Positions 55,526 through 64,000 of a stretch of DNA of 64,000 bases are shown one piece after another; the first letter of the stretch is position 1; each line of letters starts with the position of its first letter. The stretch lies in NCBI RefSeq assembly GCF_023091745.1, contig NC_068910.1, forward strand, positions 52,377,272 through 52,441,271. Direction: 5' to 3'. The position numbers were made by a program, and so were the translations under genes. This stretch comes from Budorcas taxicolor (taxonomy: Eukaryota > Chordata > Mammalia > Artiodactyla > Bovidae). The notes beneath the pieces were generated by a model. That model made no database searches, was not told the DNA's origin, and saw only the letters and a program-made list of their open reading frames with translations.

Positions 55526-55848
55526 CTGACCCAGAGCTTGCGTATGTAACTCAGCATGTTTCTGAGGAAACTAAAGAAGCACAGAAGCCCCTCAAGGCCT
55601 AGGCCGGGGCCTGACGCTGGGTCACATGGGCCACAGCAGGCCGAAGGGCAAGCCCAAGGTCAAAGCATGGGGAAATACACTCCACCTCTTGCTGGGAGAA
55701 GCTTCAAGATCACAAAGCAAAGAGGTATGACTAGAGGGAGGGAGAGAAACTACAGCCATTTTTCAGTCCACCATATTACCATCGCTTTCCTATATGGATC
55801 AGGCCTGGGAGAAATCTCCTAGGGGTGAGGAATGGATTTTTCTTTTTT
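55526..55848. other. Unique DNA
   Basis: Nothing recognised. Confidence 0.5.
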
Positions 55849-55849
55849 A

Positions 55850-55905
55850 AAAAAATTATTTATTTATTTATTATTTTACTTTACAATACTGTACTATATT
55901 TTTAA
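55850..55905 (-). repeat. L1 3' UTR fragment
   Basis: A short antisense piece, ttatttatttatttattattttactttacaatactgtac, resembles the reverse complement of a ruminant L1 3' UTR. Confidence 0.5.
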
Positions 55906-56161
55906 TATGCCTTCTTATGCCTTTTGGATTTTAAATCTATCCAAACAATTAAGAAATGATTTCAACTCTTTTTTTAAGCTCTGTTTTAAATGTCCAGTAA
56001 GGAAGGAGATGGAAACATTTAGCTAAAGAAAATATGGGGCTTCATGATCCCTGCACAAGTTGAGATAAATAACCACACACTTGTTCAGTCTGCATTTCTA
56101 GCAGTCCAGCTTGCTAACTTCTTTGTATTTTGATTCTTTCTATAAGTCTTCCTGTCCTTGA

Positions 56162-56219
56162 TGTCCATAATGATCAAGCGTTCAGTCCAAGAAGAAGATA
56201 CAACAATTATAAATGTATA
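56162..56219 (+). repeat. L1 ORF2 endonuclease fragment (left of poly(A) insertion)
   Basis: tccataatgatcaagcg, cagtccaagaagaagatac and aacaattataaatgtata correspond to the L1 ORF2 endonuclease region just before the gcacccaacatagg-type motif. Confidence 0.8.
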
Positions 56220-56245
56220 CTAAAAAAAATAAAAAATAAAAAAAA
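56220..56245. repeat. Poly(A)-only insertion with target duplication
   Basis: The 26-bp A-rich insert (ctaaaaaaaataaaaaataa and more a) is flanked by exact 11-bp copies of ataaatgtata at 56209-56219 and 56246-56256. Removing the insert and one copy restores continuous L1 sequence. Confidence 0.75.
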
Positions 56246-56640
56246 ATAAATGTATATTCACCCAACATAGGAGAACCTCAATAGGCAAGGCAAATACTAG
56301 GAACCATAACAGGAGAAATCCCAATAGTAACACAATAATAGTGAGGGACTTTAACACCCCACTTTATCAATGGACAGATCATCCTGACAGAAAATTAATA
56401 AGGAAACACAGGTTTTAAATGATACTTTAGACCAGCTGGACTTAATTGATATTTATGGAGCAGTCCATCCAAAAGCAACAAAGTATACATTCTTCTCAAG
56501 TATACATGGAACATTCTCCAGGATTGACCACATGCTGGGCCACAAGGCAAGCCTTGGTAAATTTAAGAAAATTGATATCATATCAAGCATCTTTTCTGAT
56601 CACAATGCTATAAGATTATAAATAAATTCTGCCTGTCCTT
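56246..56640 (+). pseudogene. L1 ORF2 endonuclease-domain fragment
   Basis: In translation one can see RDFNTPL (for the usual GDFNTPL), SRIDHMLGHKA and SDHNA, which are core motifs of the apurinic/apyrimidinic-type endonuclease of L1 ORF2. The glycine of GDFN is changed to arginine and the frame has stops. Neither the RT domain nor a 3' end follows, so this is an internal fragment of a dead L1, older than the BovB next door. Confidence 0.88.
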
Positions 56641-56689
56641 AAAGAACGAAGTGGTTGAAGTGTCATTTTAGAAGGCTGGTGTCATGTGA

Positions 56690-56935
56690 TGTTATGCAAT
56701 GTGCTCTGAGGTCACCCCTTCGTGGGTTCAAATCCTAACTGTACCATTTCCTATCTGGAATTTCAGGCAACTCGTTCATCTTATTTAAGTACCAATTTTC
56801 TCTGTAAAATGCAGAGAGTATCATCTATTCTGCAGGATTTGGGTAAGAATTAGAGGAAATAAATACAGAATACCTAGAGAAATGTCTGGCACATTATAGA
56901 TTAAACAAATGACACTATTTAGAAAGTTGAAACTT
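56690..56935 (+). repeat. MIR SINE
   Basis: Nearly full-length MIR order: caatgtgctctgaggtcac, gggttcaaatcctaactgtaccatttcc, agtaccaattttctctgtaaaatgcagag, gggtaagaattagaggaaataaa, gaaatgtctggcacattatag. Confidence 0.82.
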
Positions 56936-56987
56936 GATTTTTCTTTTCACAAATCATTTCCTATGTTACTTTAAAAATAAAACTTTT

Positions 56988-57070
56988 GGGGAATTTCCCT
57001 AGTAGTCCAATGGTTAGGACTCAGCATTTTCATTGCTGTGGGCCCAGGTTCAATTTCTAGTTGAGGAACT
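56988..57070 (+). repeat. CHR-2-type SINE split by BovB (left part)
   Basis: ggggaatttccctagtagtcc head, B-box-like ggttcaatttc, agttgaggaact. The SINE continues across the BovB insertion with agccacaaaaaaaggt at 60184. Confidence 0.9.
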
Positions 57071-57081
57071 AAGATCTCACA
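57071..57081. repeat. BovB target-site duplication, left copy
   Basis: aagatctcaca, identical to 60173-60183. Located inside the CHR-2 SINE. Confidence 0.95.
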
Positions 57082-57571
57082 TTCTGACAGAATGTGGTCC
57101 ACTAGAGATGGGAATGGCAAACCACTTCAGTATTCTTGCCTTGAGAACCCCATGAACAGTATGAAAAGGCAAAAAGATAGGACACTGAAAGATGAACTCC
57201 CCAGGTCAGTAGGTGCCCAATATGCTACTGGAGATCACTGGAGAAATAACTCCAGAAAGAATGAAAGGACGGAGCCAAAGCAAAAAAAACACCCATTTGT
57301 GGATGGGACTGGTGGTAGAAGCAAGGTCTGATGCTGTAAAGAGCAATATTGCATAGGAACCTGGAAAGTCAGGTCCATAAATCAAGGCAAAATGGAAGTG
57401 GTCAAACAGGAGATGGCAAGGGTGAACATTGACATTCTAGGAATCAGCGAACTAAGATGGACTAGAATGGGTGAATTTAACTCAGATGACCATTATATCT
57501 ACTACTGTGGGCAGGAATCCCTTAGAAGAAAGGGAGCAGCCATCACAGTCAACAAAAGAGTCTGAAATGCA

Positions 57572-57907
57572 ATGCTTGGATGCAATCTCAAAAAAGACAG
57601 AATGATCTCTGTTTGTTTCCAAGGCAAACCATTCAATATCACGGTAATCCAAGTCTATGCCCCGACCAGTAATGCTGAAGAAACTGAAGTTGAACAGTTC
57701 TATGAAGACCTACAAGACCTTCTAGAAATAACACCCAAAAAAGATGTCCTTTTCATTATAGGGGACTGGAATGCTAAAGTAGGAAGTCAAGAAACACCTG
57801 GAGTAACAGGCAAATTTGGCCTTGGAGTACAGAATGAAGCAGGGCAAAGGCTAATAGAGTTCTGCCAAGAGAACGCACTGGTCATAGCAAACACCCTCTT
57901 CCAATAA
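57572..57907 (+). pseudogene. BovB endonuclease domain, truncated frame
   Basis: 111-codon frame containing FNITVIQVYAPTSNAEE and GDWNAKVGSQETPG, the substrate-binding and catalytic context of the RTE-type endonuclease that nicks target DNA. It is preceded by an in-frame TGA, where an arginine CGA (a CpG codon) would be expected, and ended by TAA at 57905-57907, where CAA would be expected. It also lacks the C-terminal SDH part. Not functional. Confidence 0.9.
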
Positions 57908-58188
57908 CACAAGAGAAGACTCTACACATGAACATCACCAGACGGTCGACACTGAAATCTGATTGATTATATCTTTTGCAGCCAAAGATGGAGAAGCTCT
58001 ATAGAGTCAGCAAAAACAAGACCAGGAGCTGACTGTGGCTCAGGTCATGAGCTCCTTATTGCCAAATTCAGACTGAAATTGAAGAAAGTGGAGAAAACCA
58101 CTAGACCATTCAGGTATGATCTAAATCAAATCCCTTATGACTATATAGTGGAAGTGAGAAATAGATTTAAGGGACTAGATATGATAGA

Positions 58189-58620
58189 GTGCCTGATGAA
58201 CTATGGAAGGAGGTTCATGACATTGTACAGGAGACAGGAATCAAGACCATCACTAAGAAAAAGAAATGCAAAAAAGCAAAATGGCTGTCTGAGGAGGGCT
58301 TACAAATAGCTGTGAAAAGAAGGGAAGTGAAAAGCAAAGGAGAAAAGGAAAGATATACCCATTTGAATGCAGAGTTCCAAAGAATAACAAGGAGAGATAA
58401 GAAAGCCTTCCTCAGTTATCAATGCAAACAAATAGAGGAAAACAATAGAATGGGAAAGACTAAAGATCTCATCAAGAAAATTAGAGATACTAAGGGAACA
58501 TTACATGCAAAGATAGACTCAATAAAGGACAGAAATGGTAGGGACCTAACAGAAGCAGAAGATATTAAGAAGAAGTGGCAAGAATACACAGAAGAACCAT
58601 ACAAAAAAAAATCTCCATGA
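58189..58620 (+). pseudogene. BovB linker region frame
   Basis: 143-codon frame rich in lysine and glutamate between the endonuclease and RT domains: DIVQETGIKTI, KKKKCKKAKWLSEEGLQIAV, NRMGKTKDLIKKIRDTKG. The frame is lost in the A-run after EPYKKK, where one extra base shifts the reading frame. Part of the 57082-60172 BovB. Confidence 0.9.
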
Positions 58621-58930
58621 CCCAGATAATCATAATGGTGTGATCACTCACCTAGAGCCAGACATCCTGGAATGTGAAGTCAAATGGGCCTTATGAAGCA
58701 TCACTATGAACAAAGCTAGTGGAGGTGTTGGAATTCCAGTGGAGCTATTTCAAATCCTGAAAGATGATGCTGTGAAAGTGCTGCACTCAACATGCCAGCA
58801 AATGTGGAAAACTCAGCAGTGGCCACAGGACTGAAAAAGGTCAGTTTTCATTCCAATCCCAAAGAAAGACAATGCCAAAGAATGCTCAAACTACCACACA
58901 ATTGCACTCATCTCACACACTAGTAAAGTA

Positions 58931-59716
58931 ATGCTCAAAATTCTCCAAGCCAGGCTTCAGCAATACGTGAACAGTGAACTTCCAGATGTTCAAGCTGGTT
59001 TTAGAAAAGGCAGAAGAACAAGAGATCAAATTGCCAACATCAGCTGGATCATGGAAAAAGCAAGAGACTTCCAGAAAAACATCTACTTCTGCTTTATTGA
59101 CTATGCCAAAGCCTTTGACTGTGTGGATCACAATAAGCTGTGGAAAATTCTAAAAGAGATGGGAATACCAGACCACCCGACCTGCCTCTTGAGAGGCCTG
59201 TATGCAGGTCAAGAGGCAACAGTTAGAATTGGACATAGAACAGACTGGTTCCAAATCAGAGAAGGAATATGTCAAAGCTGTCTATTGTCACCCTGCTTAT
59301 TTGCAGAGTACATCATGAGAAATGCTGGGCTGGTTGAAGCACAAGCTGGAATCAAGATTACTGAAAGAAATATCAATAACCTCAGATATGCAGATGACAC
59401 CACCCTTATGGCAGAAAGTGAAGTGGAACTAAAAAGCCTCTTGATGAAAGTGAAAGAGGAGAATGAAAAAGTTGGCTTAAAGCTCAACATTCAGAAAATG
59501 AAGATCATGGCATCTGGTCCCATCACTTCATGGCAAATAGATGGGGAAACAGTGGAAACAGTGTCAGACTTTATTTTTCTGGGCTCCAAAATCACTGCAG
59601 ATGTTGACTGCAGCCATGAAATTAAAAGACGCTTACTCCTTGGAAGGAAAGTCATGACCAACCTAGACAGCATATTGAAAAGCAGAGACATTACTTTGTC
59701 AACAAAGGTCCGTTAG
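58931..59716 (+). pseudogene. BovB reverse transcriptase domain, longest surviving frame
   Basis: 261 codons with the main RT blocks: VQAGFRKGRRTRDQIA (near residue 20), FIDYAKAFDCVDHNKL (near residue 55) and the catalytic LRYADDTTLMAE, with YADD encoded at 59387-59398. The metal-binding aspartates are intact. Upstream stops and the loss of frame after STKVR separate it from the endonuclease and the C-terminal domain, so no complete polyprotein can be made. Confidence 0.92.
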
Positions 59717-60172
59717 TCAAGGCTATGGTTTTTCCAGTGGTCATGTATGGATGTGAGAGTTGGACTATAAAGAAAGCTGAGTGCCAAAGAATTGATGCTT
59801 TTGAACCGTGGTGTTGGAGAAGACTCTTGAGAGTCCCTTGGACTGCAAGGAGATCCAACCAGTCCATCCTAAAGGAGATCAGTCCTGAATATTCATTGGA
59901 AGGACTGATGCTAAAGTTGAAACTCCAGTACTTTGGCCATCTCATGTGAAGAGCTGACTCATTGGAAAAGACCCTGATGGTGGGAATGATTGAGGGCAGG
60001 AGGAGAGGGGGGACGACAGAGGATGAGATGGCTGGATGGCATCACCAACTCGATGGACATGGGTTTGGGCGAACTCCAGGAGTTGGTGATGGACAGGGAG
60101 GCCTGGCGTGCTGCAGTTCATGGGGTCGCAAAGAGTCGGACACGACAGAGTGACTAAACTGAACTGAACTGA

Positions 60173-60183
60173 AAGATCTCACA
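60173..60183. repeat. BovB target-site duplication, right copy
   Basis: aagatctcaca, identical to 57071-57081. Confidence 0.95.
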
Positions 60184-60215
60184 AGCCACAAAAAAAGGTA
60201 AAAAAAAAAAAAAAG
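60184..60215 (+). repeat. CHR-2-type SINE split by BovB (right part)
   Basis: agccacaaaaaaaggt followed by an A-run is the SINE tail. It completes 56988-57070. Confidence 0.85.
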
Positions 60216-60221
60216 AACCTT

Positions 60222-60345
60222 TTCAATACAAATAAACAACAAGTTCTTACTATATAGCACAGAGAACTATATTCAGTATCCTATAATAAACCATAAAGGA
60301 AAATAATATTTTTAAAAAGAATATATATAAAGATATATATACTGT
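60222..60345 (+). repeat. Ruminant L1 3' UTR (left part)
   Basis: caagttcttactatatagcacagagaac, attcagtatcctataataaacc and aaaggaaaataatat belong to an L1 3' UTR that resumes after the nested SINE. Confidence 0.88.
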
Positions 60346-60346
60346 G

Positions 60347-60562
60347 TGCTAAGTTGTTTCAGTCGTGTCTAACTCTGTGCAACCCTATGGACTGCAGCCT
60401 GCCAGGCTCCTCTGTCCATGAGATTCTCCAGGCAAGAAAACTGGAGTGGGTTGCCATTTCCTCTTCCAGTGGATCTTCCCAATCCAAGGATCAAACCCAA
60501 GTATCTCACATCTAACCTGCATCAGCAGACAGGTTCTTTACCACTAGTGCCACCTGGGAAGG
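60347..60562 (-). repeat. Bov-tA SINE nested in L1
   Basis: Antisense copy: tgctaagttgtttcagtcgtg, caggcaagaaaactggagtggg, ggatcaaacccaag (B-box complement), ccactagtgccacctggg. It lies between L1 sequences. Confidence 0.93.
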
Positions 60563-60660
60563 TTATATAAATATATATTGAATCACTTTGCTGTATAGCA
60601 GAAATTGACACATTATAAATCATCTATATTTAAGTTTATTTAATAAATAAACACTTTTAG
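60563..60660 (+). repeat. Ruminant L1 3' UTR (right part)
   Basis: tgaatcactttgctgtatagcagaaattgac, attataaatc and an A-rich end complete the interrupted L1. Confidence 0.87.
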
Positions 60661-60662
60661 AT

Positions 60663-61804
60663 CAGATAAGGCTTCCTACAGGCAGCCTTGGTAGTCAACC
60701 CTTTAAAAAGACATGGCAATCCTCTTATTGGCTATGATTTTCAAAACCCAGGTTTACTTATGGTAAACAATGCCAGTGTTAATCACTGTCACTCAGAAAA
60801 CAAATCTATCCTCCAATCCATAAATATACCATCAGAGGACATGGGGCATTAAACCCAGAGCTAGATGAGCCAGGCCTCCAGGAAGCCAGAGGTTGGAACT
60901 AGCCCAGAGAAAAGAAACCTGCTTTTGAATAAAGCATAGGGCTTGGAAAAATTAGACTTTAATTCAGAATTTAGATGGCTAATAAGAGAATGATCTGATT
61001 CCATCTGCTCCAGGAGATGCTCTTGTAAACCCCAGGGAAACATGGCTTGGTTCCACAAGATGACTTCTGGGATTTGGAAGGATAACTGAGACGGATCAAG
61101 TGGATTATCAAGGCTTTAACTAGGCTGATTGCATCCTTGCCGGCTTAATCACAAAGGCACTTCTCTGAAAGGGAAGGGCTCCACCCTTGCTAGGAGTTTA
61201 GAAACAGAAGTGGTGGGCTCAAGGCTTCCGGGAAGCTAAAACGTGGTGCAGTTGCATGGGGTGCCTGCTGGGTGGCTGAAAACTGAAGTCAATTGCCTTG
61301 AAAGGCAAGTTCCAGCTCCCACTTGCTCACATGTACGGATTTATGACCCAAACACCGGTCTGAGAGGCAAAATTTAATGTCTTTGACAAAGGAGGACCAT
61401 TTCTGAACTAGGGATTTACAACGACCAAGAAACAGCAGAAAGATACAGTCCTTTGCATCCATCCGAACAGTGCAGCAGTCTGAGAAGTGATTATCACTGT
61501 GTTCCTTGAGGGCATTCATCAGAATTACAATGAGGAACTGAAACTTCCACTGTGGAAAGGCCAGAGCTGGAGAAGTACTATTCCAGACTTCCAGGCTGTT
61601 CTCTCCTCCCAGTTAACCTGCCTCCCTCACTCGCCCCTACAGACCCTCTTTTCTGCATCCCACTCCCCTCAACATCAAAGGCTAACTCCCAGAATGATCA
61701 AATCCAGGGACCAACTCACTTTTTCCAGAATATTTTAGACCTTCCAGACTGTGAGTCTCTGTTGCCACAACCCAGCTCTGCCACTGCAGTACGTCAAAAG
61801 TAGC
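60663..61804. other. Unique DNA
   Basis: About 1.1 kb with no recognised gene or repeat. Two overlapping 83-codon frames at 61487-61803 have no motif. Confidence 0.5.
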
Positions 61805-61807
61805 CGA

Positions 61808-61990
61808 GGACAATACGGCATAATTGTGTTCCAACAACACTTTTATTTATGGACCTGAAATTTGCATTTCATATCATTTTCATATGAAATATTCTAATTT
61901 TAATTTTTTACCAACCATTTAAAAATGTCAAAACCATTCTCAATTCACTTGCCACACAGAAACAGGTTGGCAGGCAGCATTTAGCTCTGG
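61808..61990 (+). repeat. hAT-type DNA transposon fragment (tentative)
   Basis: gaggacaatacggcataattgtgttccaacaac, ttttatttatggacctgaaatttgcatttcatat, accatttaaaaatgtcaaaaccattctc, cacacagaaacaggttgg. This layout matches a well-known old mammalian hAT-derived repeat. The outer termini are missing. Confidence 0.55.
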
Positions 61991-62337
61991 GGCGGCAGTA
62001 GTCCTGAACCAGTGGCGTCATACACTGGGAAGTAAATGACTGCACAAGTTGAAAGCAACACCTCCCCAATGGGGACTTGCATATAAAAGAATCAATAGAA
62101 TCTATCCTTCCAATAACTAGGTATAGAACGTCTTCTAAGTGCCAAGAGCCATGCTGGACCCTGGAGATACAGGGGTGTTCCAAACAAGTCCTGATCCCTG
62201 AATTCCTGCAGCTGACAGGTCAGCAGGGAATTTTTCTAACTATATTTTGTGTAGACATAACTGAGCAGGATGAGAGGATATCTTAAAATGACCAGAAGTC
62301 TCCCCCAGATGCCAAATGCTTGAAGCCAAAGTCAACT
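61991..62337. other. Unique DNA with L2-like trace
   Basis: gtgccaagagccatgctgg, accctggagatacaggggtg near 62139-62180 resembles L2. Nothing else recognised. Confidence 0.45.
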
Positions 62338-62998
62338 TGTTACTGTGTCAAAGCTCACTTTGCTCGCCACATGACAGGCCAGTGAATCTGAGAGACAAGA
62401 TGTTGAAGCCAGGAATATGACTTTATTCGGAAAGCTGGCTGACGGAGAAGATGGCAGACTAATGTCTCAAAGTAACCATCTTGTCGGGGTCTGGGTGCCA
62501 GTTTCTTTTATAGAGTCAGAGAGGGAGAGGCAGTGAGCAAGTAAATAGAAGAAGATGTTTTCAGTCTTGCAAAACATCTCCAAGAAGAGTCCGTCTTTAG
62601 AAGTGGTGTTTTAGTCTGTTCTATTTACAGGTGGACAGGGTCAGATTCTCTCTCTACAAGCTGAACAAAGGCACTTCAGTTTACAGTCAGGCTGAGGGGC
62701 AGGGTCCTCTGAGGCAGGCTATTATGTATGATTATAATAACAAAAGCAAAGAAAAGCAAGTCAAAGGGAGAAGGAAATGGCAGCCCATTCCAGTATTCTT
62801 GCCTGGGAAAGTCTATGGACAGAGGAGCCTGGCGGGCTATAGTCCAAAAGGTTACATGACTGAGCACGCGTGCCTGAGGAGGGTGGAAGGAGATGGGTTG
62901 GTAGCAATAAACTGGTAGAACTAAAAAAAAAGAAAAAGAAAAAGAAAAGAAAACCAAGTCAAAGAAACAGTTTCCAACATGGAGTCAAAACTGACCAG
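62338..62998 (-). mobile_element. Endogenous retroviral LTR, antisense, interrupted
   Basis: Read on the minus strand, the right end is ...cagtaaca at 62338. Inside are the polyadenylation signal AATAAA (complement of tttatt at 62422-62427) and, about 80 bases upstream, a TATA box (complement of cttttatag near 62506-62513), as in gamma-type LTRs. U3 continues to at least 62754 and after the insertion at 62767-62954. The outer U3 boundary (62998 is approximate) and the target duplication are unresolved. No coding retroviral sequence was seen nearby. Confidence 0.65.
62767..62954 (+). mobile_element. SINE-containing retrocopy with own poly(A) signal
   Basis: Starts with BovA sequence (gagaaggaaatggcagccc, tattcttgcctggg, ggcgggctatagtcc, atgactgagcacgcg). 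It then continues for about 45 bases of non-SINE sequence (gagggtggaaggagatgggttg) into AATAAA (62906-62911), 11 more bases and a long A-rich tail. The exact 10-bp repeats caagtcaaag at 62757-62766 and 62955-62964 are a target-site duplication. It was inserted into the LTR's U3. Confidence 0.8.
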
Positions 62999-62999
62999 G

Positions 63000-64000
63000 A
63001 CATAGCCCTGCCATTCCAGTTAGATCTTCTGGCCCTAGAACTCCCTGAGGATGCTGCAACTGCTTTGTCCCTGGGAGAGCTGGATGCTTTTTGTTGGGGA
63101 GCTGGAGTGCAGGACAGAGGTGAGGGGACCAAGCCAGGGAAATCACTAAATGATATTACAACTCCAGCCACAGACCTGCAATGGGATTAACATCTGTTCC
63201 CAGGCAAATCTACGGACAATGATTCAGAACTTTACATTTTCTGGGCAATGAGACCCTTTTATGCCAAGCTTTTGAAAATTCTGTTGTTCTGTCTCCCCAG
63301 CCTGTGAGGGGCACAGAAACACAATCTGCACTTGCTTATTTTGTATCTAAGCAACTGTCAGATTCCATATCTACTAATAAGAAAGGGTATAATTATACCC
63401 TGATACTTTAATTAGTAGCAGATGCCTGAGTTTGTGAATCAAATGTAAGATTTTGAAGGACCTGGAAGCTCAATTATATGCAAACTTCAGGAGCCTGATG
63501 TTTAAGACTCTAAATCTTCCTCTTGGTCAGCCAGGGCACAAGATGTTCAGACAGTGGCCTTTACCAGATTTGTCCACAGTGAGGAAACCTAGGGACCTAT
63601 TTGCATGCAATTTTCATGTCACTGAATATCACTGTGTAATAGAACAGACTTTCCCTAGCCGTTTTTCCAGCTATGGTTGGTAACATCTTTATTTTTTAAT
63701 TCACCCCTTCTTTCTATCCACAAAACCTATTCAAGAAATAAACCCTAAAAAAGGAGAGGTTCTCACCTTTTTTAGAATTTGAAAAGCCTACCATAAACTG
63801 CAATTGGATTATAGTTGGGACAGTATCACTCGGACGATATTTTTGAGTTTATCTATTACAAAAGATGTATTTCCTCAGGCCATTAAAAAAAAAAAGTCTT
63901 TAAGTTTACTAGCTTGGTTTATTTCCACACACTCCCCTCAGAATTCAAGACGAGTTCCTACAAATAAAAAAATAAAACAAAATTTTCTTCCTTGGGTCTG
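63000..64000. other. Unique or unassigned DNA
   Basis: The stretch up to about 63190 may be more of the LTR's U3 or an internal part; this is unresolved. The rest is AT-rich with no recognised gene or repeat. Confidence 0.4.

Larger units (their letters stand above)
57082..60172 (+). mobile_element. BovB LINE (RTE), nearly full length, dead
   Basis: A sense copy of about 3.1 kb bordered by an exact 11-bp target duplication. It runs from ttctgacagaatgtggtcc through the untranslated leader and an apurinic/apyrimidinic-type endonuclease (IIGDWNAKVGSQETPG at about 57757-57804), a linker (KKKKCKKAKWLSEEGLQIAV), the RT (VQAGFRKGRRTRDQ, IDYAKAFDCVDH, LRYADDTTLMAE) and the C-terminal SWTIKKAECQRID region. 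It ends in ctgaactgaactgaa. The single ORF of an active BovB is broken by a TGA before NAMLGCNL, TAA at 57905-57907, a frameshift in an A-run at about 58604-58613, TGA at 58694-58696 and TGA at 58832-58834. The longest surviving frame is the RT (58931-59716, 261 codons). Confidence 0.97.

Noticed and set aside
58931..59716. A functional reverse transcriptase gene
   Set aside because: Although YADD is intact, upstream stops and a frameshift cut it off from the endonuclease and from the C-terminal domain. It is a dead LINE copy.

Overview
The window reads as ordinary nuclear DNA of a ruminant artiodactyl, most likely a bovid such as cattle, sheep or goat. The basis is the repeat content: many Bov-tA and BovA2 SINEs, BovB (RTE-class) LINE copies, ruminant-type L1 3' ends, and tRNA-Glu-derived CHR-2-type SINEs. 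I cannot tell the species. I found no convincing protein-coding exon, tRNA, rRNA or CpG island. The apparent reading frames are chance frames in unique DNA, frames running through tandem repeats, or decayed retrotransposon coding sequence and its antisense. The window is therefore probably intergenic or deep intronic.

Layout. Positions 1-16.7 kb: mostly unique sequence with scattered CHR-2 and Bov-tA SINEs, MIRs, two ruminant L1 3' ends and a 43-bp tandem repeat at 3598-3769. Positions 16.7-36 kb: four antisense BovB copies (16.7, 26.2, 28.1 and 33.3 kb), two of them nested in older repeats, plus a GC-rich, CpG-bearing unique block at 31.4-31.7 kb. Positions 36-46.5 kb: L1 3' ends, SINEs and several repeat-free AT-rich blocks that look like conserved non-coding DNA. 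Positions 46.5-47.3 kb: a 17-copy, 38-bp minisatellite grown inside the tail of a CHR-type SINE. Positions 47-56 kb: SINEs, a BovB fragment at 51-52.3 kb and an endogenous retroviral LTR at about 54.8-55.3 kb. Positions 56-60.7 kb: a dense stack holding an L1 ORF2 fragment with a tiny poly(A)-only insertion, a MIR, a CHR-2 SINE split by a nearly full-length BovB (11-bp target duplication), and an L1 3' end split by a Bov-tA. Positions 61-64 kb: a hAT-type fragment and a second, antisense LTR interrupted by a SINE-containing retrocopy that carries its own AATAAA signal.

The elements interact as follows. BovB and L1 are autonomous LINEs. Bov-tA and BovA2 share BovB 3' sequence and are thought to move with BovB machinery. 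CHR-2 is a pol III tRNA-type SINE, recognisable by A- and B-box-like motifs. All BovB coding regions here are broken, so nothing in the window looks capable of autonomous movement. I see no new gene system. The most distinctive items are the SINE-tail minisatellite, a nonsense codon shared by two BovB copies, the SINE-containing retrocopy, the poly(A)-only insertion and the candidate conserved blocks.
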